Part shown: positions 57,798 to 64,000 of the stretch, one piece after another
Layout: each line of letters opens with the position of its first letter
Numbering within the stretch: position 1 is the first letter of the stretch
Assembly (NCBI GenBank): GCA_902806595.1
Contig: CADCXC010000011.1
Location: forward strand, 2,310,266-2,374,265
Direction of reading: 5' to 3'
DNA from: Pyrenopolyporus hunteri
Lineage: Eukaryota; Ascomycota; Sordariomycetes; Xylariales; Hypoxylaceae
DNA: 64,000 nucleotides
The notes under the pieces: model-generated
Told to the model about the DNA's origin: nothing
Seen by the model: only the letters and a program-made list of their open reading frames with translations
Database searches by the model: none
Program-made: the position numbers and the translations under genes

Positions 57798-60700
57798 TTC
57801 GTCGCCCCGGTATATCCCTTGAATCGATCGCAGGCGATGCCCTTAGCTCTAAGCGTAATATTCAACGCGTTATGTTGGGAGATTTGGAGGAAAATAGGTC
57901 GTCGAACAACAGTCGAAATTCACCGTCGAATAGCAACGTTGGTCGCTGCACCATCCACCGACTACGTTGGACATCCTCTAAGAGTACCTATCCTATCGGC
58001 CTTTACCGCCACATAGGTAGATGACGCAACTACGGAGACCACGATGCTCATCGGAAGCATTGGCGGTATCGTCGCGTCTTTATCGATAGTTCCCGCCGGC
58101 GACCGTAGGGTTCACCAGGCTATGACGACGCGAAAACTTGGACGTGAAATTCAGATATTGCCGGCACGATTGCTAGTCATCAGTCAAGACACTAGCCGTC
58201 CGGGTTTGGCACAGCCCCCCGAGTTCTCCCACGTTTTCTCAGGATAGAGGGTACCACTTGCGATGTATGGTACAAAGGTTACATCATGCGGAAGGGCCTC
58301 AAGTCGCTGCGGAAAAAGACCTTTGCTAACATCAAAAACTTTCTACTCGATGCTTGGTGTGTCACCGAAAAGCTCACTAGGTTGCCGGAATAGTCTGAAC
58401 GGAATGTTCGCACAGGGATACACCGGGTGGGAAGGCATCCGGCCCCTCGGACGCCCTGGGATAAAACGATTTCCATAGTCCTACCTCATCTGGCCAAAGG
58501 AGGGTTGGCGTCTGGCTCACGTATGAGACGTAATCCAATTTAGTCGCACTATAAATATTTGACAAGCTCTTCATCTCCACGGGAAGCCGCGCTTCCTTAA
58601 TGACTCCGATATGCGGGTCATCGACGCAGTCTCTAATCCGCGTCATTGCAAGCGTGTGAGGAAGAGTCTCGCCTACCTTAGGTACCTGTCTAGGTACCTA
58701 GGTAGGTAGGGGGTTGAGAATCCGTGTTAGCTTTACAGTGGAATGCCTGCAGCACATCAATAGGGTTTGATCGAAGCACCTCTATCAATCTTGCGTCCAG
58801 ATGGATAACTGTAGCCGTGCAGGCGAAAACATTGTGCTTCGGAAATTTTCACCTCATATTGACTTTTCCTTGAGACAGGAACGACAGGCGTTGTTAATCC
58901 TGTCAAGGCCTTCCTGTTCGGATAAGGGGGCGGAACTAATGTTGATGCCTTGCTGATGGAGATTCTCTCATGTAGCATTTGCCCCTCCACATGGTTATCG
59001 CGGATATGTGGAGCTAGAGACCGATATTGGGAAACGAAATGTTCCAAACGTCTTCTATGTTACTGAGTAGAACCGAAAAGTACGGCCGCATTCTAGTAGT
59101 CGCCCAGCACCACGGACCGAAATGACGGGGGTCCACCGCCTCATTGGTTCTCGAGAACGAATAGGACGCGTCCCTGGGCGTCTCCTGTCCCCAGCTAAAA
59201 CCCCGTAAACTCGTTCTCCCAATACGACTTGGGCGACCTCGATAACGTGATCAGGAGACCTGGTGGTCTTGTTTGTGCCACGGCGGAAGTTGGTAATTCA
59301 CAACGTTAAGCGAGCCGTCTAGAACGGCAGGCTTTCAGAAGCCGATGACATCGACTACTTGACCGCATTCGTAGGTAGATACCCTACGTGTGCGTAGGCA
59401 TCTGCTAGCTCGTCCTTTATAAATATTGCAAGGACCCGTCGGAGAGATTATTGATTTCCTGTGGGAAGGTGGTTATTACGGGCTCCGCGTTAGAGATTGG
59501 GTTCCGACCTGACAGTGGTGTGCGAGCACGATGTTATATAGGTACCTAGATAGATTCGGCATCTTAGAACGCAGAAGAGGGTATGCTAAGTCGGTGGCTG
59601 ATCGCCCGCATCAAGCCGTTAAGGTATTAGATTGCATCTTAAACAAGACTCCAGATGATATACCTATACGCTACCTACCCAATCACCCAAGGTCGGGTAT
59701 AGATGGCCGATAAAAACATAGCTGGGTAAGTGAGTATATTGGTATATAGCCCATTAGATATTTTTGTAACCAGATCTCCGCGCATATGCCCTTGTAGGAG
59801 TCCGTCGAGCTACCTCTAAATTGGTTATATCTGCGCTATCTATGCATCTCCTTACTACCGTGCTATGCAGGAGAACTGACGGCAAGGTGGAGGGGAACGG
59901 CCTTGCCGCGCCGCTCGTTTTATATATGCCCTAGCACTACCCCACCCCCTTGGAGGCGCACGCCTATCTCACATATATGCGGCCCAAAGCTTGATGGACC
60001 GCATGATTGATATATATATTTCTCTTTCTCTCTGTCTCTCTGCCTCTTTCTGTCTCTCCCACTTCCAGAATATTATCAAATCATCTGCTAGTGAATAGCG
60101 ACGTCGACTTAAGCCGTGTCAATGCGCCGACAAATCAAAGGCTAATTTAATATGAGTCTACGGATGTGGTTTCTGGATAGCCAATATCACATTTTCACCT
60201 GCCGTAATAATATACCGTACCTCTACGCGCCGTAGCAAAGTGCATATCAGACGCATGCGATGAAAGGACTGCTTCCGGACTGGTACATCCATCCTTGTTC
60301 TCCTATGCGCAAGCCGCAGCACTATGGGGTGTAAGACGGAGCGTAATCGGCTACGCGGCGGCGCCGGCAGAAATGAACGTAACATCCCGAGATACCTACT
60401 CTGTCGCACGTATGTATCGTACAATACATTATCCTGGTTAATCTTAATCCCGCCTCGTATTGAGTGTGGATCTCGCTCTTTTCTTTTTCGCTGCTTCTAC
60501 GTAGCAAGAAAGGATTAGCGCACCAGTACCGCGCTGTACTCGGGCTCCGGCTGACTGTCTCTTCAAAACGTTTGTAAAAGCGTACAACTCCGCATATTCT
60601 CTTTAACTATTTGTTAATCAGCTAGTTTTTCGTCGTGTCCATATTCCATTCCTAGAAGCTAGGCATCGCATGAAGTGCTATACGGTATATACTCGGGTTT

Positions 60701-62048
60701 AACACTGGGCATATCTAGCACAAAATCCGCAGTGAACGCAATCGCATTCTGTCTATAGCACGGCATATAAAAGTGACATACTGTAAGTACAATCTGCTAA
60801 GGGATTGGGCTAGCGAGGGTTACGTAGGGTTATCTAAATACATACTATCTTTCAACGGTGCTGATTCCCGCGTAGGTCGCCTTGCCTTAACGCTATATGT
60901 AAAGCACGATGGATATGTCGCCTTACCGACTTTTACGGCGCAGCGGCAGTCGTCGCTTCTTCTCGCGAATCTCGGTGTAGTTAATCGCAAATAAGCCCAT
61001 GCATCATGCCGAAATTGAGGCGACATAAAGCTTCACACCCGCCTCTTTAGTAATACTTAGCCTTAGGGAACGCCATCGCTTGAGAAGGCCTGTAAAAAAA
61101 TCAACAGCTGAAAACTACAGTAACGCCGAAATAGCTGAGATTATAAACGAGTAATATCCTAGCCTTGACGAGAGGATGCTTGTTGATGGGACGCGGAAAT
61201 GCATAGAGAGGTCCTTAATGGGGCGTGAGAAGGTGAGGCGATGACTGGGGAACTCGACAAGTATCTGATATACACTACACATTCTAAGTACATTGCTATT
61301 TTCCCGTCGGAGAACTGTCAGCGCGCGCCGCGAAAATGGTCGCGGGGCCTTGTGAGGTGCCATTCCTCAAATAACGGAATGCAACCGTCGCATAGAAATA
61401 TTATATCATAGGCCTCGCTTATCACGTGGTGGTAAATTGCGAGGGTCTCCGTAGTAAGCTTATATCATGCAGGCCAAGTAACAGCGTATACTTATTTGCC
61501 AATGATGGAGTCTAAAAATGCTAAGGTGCCTAACAAAAGAATACCGGTTAGAAAAGTTGACAAGACGTTTCTACCTACCTAAGGAAACACGCACAGGGCC
61601 CTGCCTAGGTAGGTGGTAGGTAGTATAACCACCTATGTAAGCGTCTTAGAAATTCATAGGTAGGTCTTATCTTCTTGGCGTAAGAGCTATGCGCATAAGA
61701 GCCGTGGTATCGTCTGCGGCATCCCTGCTTGCCGATCTATCTTGCGGCTCCCCTTCGCGCTCCGAGCCTTTTTGTCGAAGGATGGTACCGTAGAAGGGAA
61801 TGCGACCCACACCCCTAACCAGACATCTCAGTCGAAAGATGGTGCCAAATACGGCCTAGAGATCGGTGTATGCCAACTACGCATGTACAATTTATAATCA
61901 ACCGCCGACTATAAAGTACATTCGTGGGAACGCGCTTATAGGGATGTAACCTAGGTAAAGGCAGCTTCTCCAGGGAAAAAGAGAGAAAGAAAAAAAAAAA
62001 AACGGAAAAAGGGAAAAAGGGAGAAAAAATAAGCTCTCGGTGGTCAAG
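57798..62048. other. Gene-free subtelomeric stretch, 4.25 kb
   Basis: No gene could be supported. Frames up to 96 codons (for example minus strand 58757-59047 and 58377-58646) show no domain or splice-conserved pattern. Visible landmarks are a TACC/GGTA palindrome (58677-58712), a CT microsatellite (60020-60060), a second TACC/GGTA tract (61571-61625), a generic GATA site on the minus strand (CTTATCTTC, 61666-61674) and a purine run (61976-62030) just before the transporter. Decayed gene remnants cannot be excluded without a search. Confidence 0.5.
58677..58712. repeat. TACC/GGTA palindromic tract
   Basis: TTAGGTACCTGTCTAGGTACCTAGGTAGGTAGG-like run, the same family as elsewhere in the window, within the gene-free subtelomeric stretch. 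Confidence 0.65.
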
Positions 62049-63630
62049 ATGAAGTCGGACGTAGATGTTAATTCTCAGGCTCCCACAGCTCAACACGACC
62101 CAGACGACAGCAAGTCCGAAAAGTTCGAGGCCGGTACCCCCGAGAACGGATACGTCTCGGAACCTCCGTCAGAACAACCTCGAGATGCTGCCCTCGCCGG
62201 GCCCGATCCTAACGCGTTTCCGGACGGCGGCTTTCAGGCATGGTTTTGCATCGCCGGCGGATTCTGCACAGTATTTTCCAGCTTTGGATGGATAAATTGT
62301 ACGATAAGAACAGCTAGGGAACTGCAGCGAATTTTACTAACGAAGATGAAGGCATCGGCGTGTTCCAGGATTACTACCAAGCCAACCAACTTTCTTCCTA
62401 TTCGCCCAGTGAAGTGGCGTGGATACCGGCGACCGAGTCATTCATGCTCTTCTTCTTCGTAGGTTTATACTATACACGTCGCCGGCTCGAGTGCCACGAT
62501 TGACTCTTCGTAGGGCTTAGTTTCCGGCAAGCTAACCGACAGCTACGGTCCGCGATGGCCATTGCTATTCGGATCCTTCTTGCACGTCTTCGGACTTATG
62601 ATGGTCTCCATATCTAAGGAATACTATCAGATATTCCTTTCCCAGGCTATCTGCAGCGCAATAGGGACTAGCTTCCTATTTTATCCTAGTAAATCCCCAT
62701 ACCGCCCGTCGCGGTGAGCCTTGCAGCTAACAAGAGCCCACAGCTATCGCCGCCGCGGGCACCTGGTTCAAGAGACATCGAGCTCTTTCATTCGGCATCA
62801 TGGTTTCCGGATCCAGCCTCGGCGGCGTCGTACTCCCGATTATGGTCCAGCACTTAATCGTCGATGTTGGATTCGGATGGGCGATGCGCATAACGGCATT
62901 CCTCCTCTTCGGCTTGCTCGTCTTCGGCAATATAGCCGTCAAGTCCCGCCTATCCCCAGTCCGAAAGCCGTTCGCGTTGAAGGAGTACTTCGTCCCGTTC
63001 GCGGAAGTACCCTTCCTACTCCTCTCTATCGGCTCCCTCCTCGTCTACCTCGGCGCATTCCTCCCTTTCAACTTTATCATTGTCCAGGCGAAGAATGCAG
63101 GCATGCCGAGCGACCTCGCGGATTATCTCGTCCCGATTCTCAACGCAGCGAGCATATTTGGAAGGATTATCCCCGCCCACCTCGGGGACGTATACGGGGT
63201 ATTCAACGTCTGCATCATCTTCACGTTCTTCTCAGGAGTCATAACCCTTGCTCTATGGCTACCAGCAGCTTCAACCGCTCCAATTATCGTATACGCGATT
63301 CTCTACGGATTTTCTTCAGGTTTGATGCTCGCAATCATCCCGGCTTTAGTAGCGTCCATATCGGACATCCAGAAACTAGGCTTCCGGGTTGGCGCGTTGT
63401 ACGCGGTCTCTTCATTTGGTACCTTGTTCGGTAGTCCTATCGCAGGGGCCATCGTGAGCTCGCAAAATGGTAGCTACTCTGGTCTGAGAATTTTTTCGGG
63501 TGTTGTTATGTTAGCGGTAAGTACAAATCGCGCAAGGTTTGTAACAAGAAACTAATGAATATAGGGCGGCGCGTTCATCACCTTCTCACGTGTTAAATTG
63601 GTCGGTCCCGGACTGTTTGTTAAGAAATGA
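62049..63630 (+). CDS. MFS transporter, monocarboxylate-permease-like
   Basis: Plasma-membrane permease of 456 residues. The model joins 62049-62298, 62352-62458, 62514-62688, 62744-63516 and 63565-63630. Introns are 48-55 bp with good branch sites (ACTAAC, GCTAAC, ACTAAT). Each junction restores the family sequence: GWIN/CIGVFQDYY, MLFFF/GLVSGKL, FLFYP/TIAAAGTWFKRHR and VVML/AGGAFITFSRV. A hydrophilic N-tail of about 60 residues is followed by about 12 membrane segments. Hallmarks of the fungal MCT-type MFS group are FPDGGFQAW at the entry to helix 1, LTDSYGPRWPLLFG (the helix 2-3 loop), HRALSFGIMVSGSSLGGVVLPIM and GRIIPAHLGD. It is not the 14-helix siderophore-iron transporter type. The substrate is unknown (monocarboxylates, or export of a small metabolite). 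It is intact although it is the last gene before the telomere. Confidence 0.93.
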
Positions 63631-63791
63631 AACTTTTCATTAGGTTAAAATCTTGGTTTTAAATTCTTAACTAGACGTAATATATTTGTAATTATTTAAT
63701 TACTTTAAGGTCGTTCTTAACCCCGTATACCGGATAGTTTATGGAAAAGGAGAAATGGGGCGGCGTATCTTCCGGTTGCGGCTAGCCTAAC

Positions 63792-64000
63792 TAGGGTTAG
63801 GGTTAGGGTTAGGGTTAGGGTTAGGGTTAGGGTTAGGGTTAGGGTTAGGGTTAGGGTTAGGGTTAGGGTTAGGGTTAGGGTTAGGGTTAGGGTTAGGGTT
63901 AGGGTTAGGGTTAGGGTTAGGGTTAGGGTTAGGGTTAGGGTTAGGGTTAGGGTTAGGGTTAGGGTTAGGGTTAGGGTTAGGGTTAGGGTTAGGGTTAGGG
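63792..64000 (+). repeat. Telomere repeat array (TTAGGG)
   Basis: About 35 perfect TTAGGG units run to the end of the window. The G-rich strand points 5' to 3' toward the end, as expected for a right-hand chromosome end. The 160 bp between the last gene and the array is unique, AT-rich sequence with no subtelomeric satellite. Confidence 0.98.

Noticed and set aside
62049..63630. The terminal MFS gene as a siderophore-iron transporter
   Set aside because: The helix-1 FPDGGFQAW entry, 456-residue length and about 12 membrane segments match the monocarboxylate-permease-like group, not the longer 14-helix siderophore transporters.

Overview
The window is one end of a chromosome from a filamentous ascomycete (Pezizomycotina, most likely Sordariomycetes). 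It ends on the right in about 35 TTAGGG units (63792-64000), the G-rich telomere strand running to the chromosome tip. The fungal evidence is consistent: genes carry short introns of about 48-220 bp with GTRAGT-like donors, CTAAC/CTGAC branch sites and YAG acceptors, and all gene families seen are fungal. Intergenic DNA is long and full of self-complementary TACC/GGTA tracts (CCTACCTAGGTAGG type). The order level is inference; no species is claimed.

Layout. The left part (2.3-24.4 kb) holds housekeeping or core genes: a Kap123/importin-4 karyopherin (2374-5980), a GPI-anchored PIR-like cell-wall protein (9772-10879), a U1-type zinc-finger splicing factor of the WBP4/FBP21 type (12191-13102), a conserved fungal membrane protein of unknown function (16461-18335), a bestrophin-type channel (20208-21790) and a Nudix/IF-2B fusion (22652-24361). 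A secreted fungalysin (M36) metalloprotease follows on the minus strand (25403-27729).

The centre is an intracellular hydroxamate siderophore locus. A 4883-residue ferrichrome-type NRPS (30554-45429, minus strand, five exons, A-T-C/A-T-C/T-C/A-T-C/T-C/T-C) is transcribed away from an L-ornithine N5-monooxygenase gene of the sidA type (49935-51662, plus strand). SidA would make N5-hydroxyornithine, which after acylation is the hydroxamate building block for the NRPS. Their 4.5-kb shared upstream region holds three perfect copies of the iron-repressor GATA motif ATCWGATAA, two of them as an inverted pair one base apart. A 0.46-kb terminal-inverted-repeat element has inserted about 30 bp from that pair.

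The distal part is accessory: a broken glycoside-hydrolase-like remnant, a conserved fungal gene of unknown function (53139-54294, minus), a Zn2Cys6 transcription factor (55861-57797), about 4.2 kb without a recognisable gene, and an intact five-exon MFS monocarboxylate-permease-like transporter (62049-63630). The transporter stop codon lies only about 160 bp from the telomere repeats. Exon boundaries were derived by hand from splice signals, reading-frame phase and family conservation. All multi-exon models close in frame.
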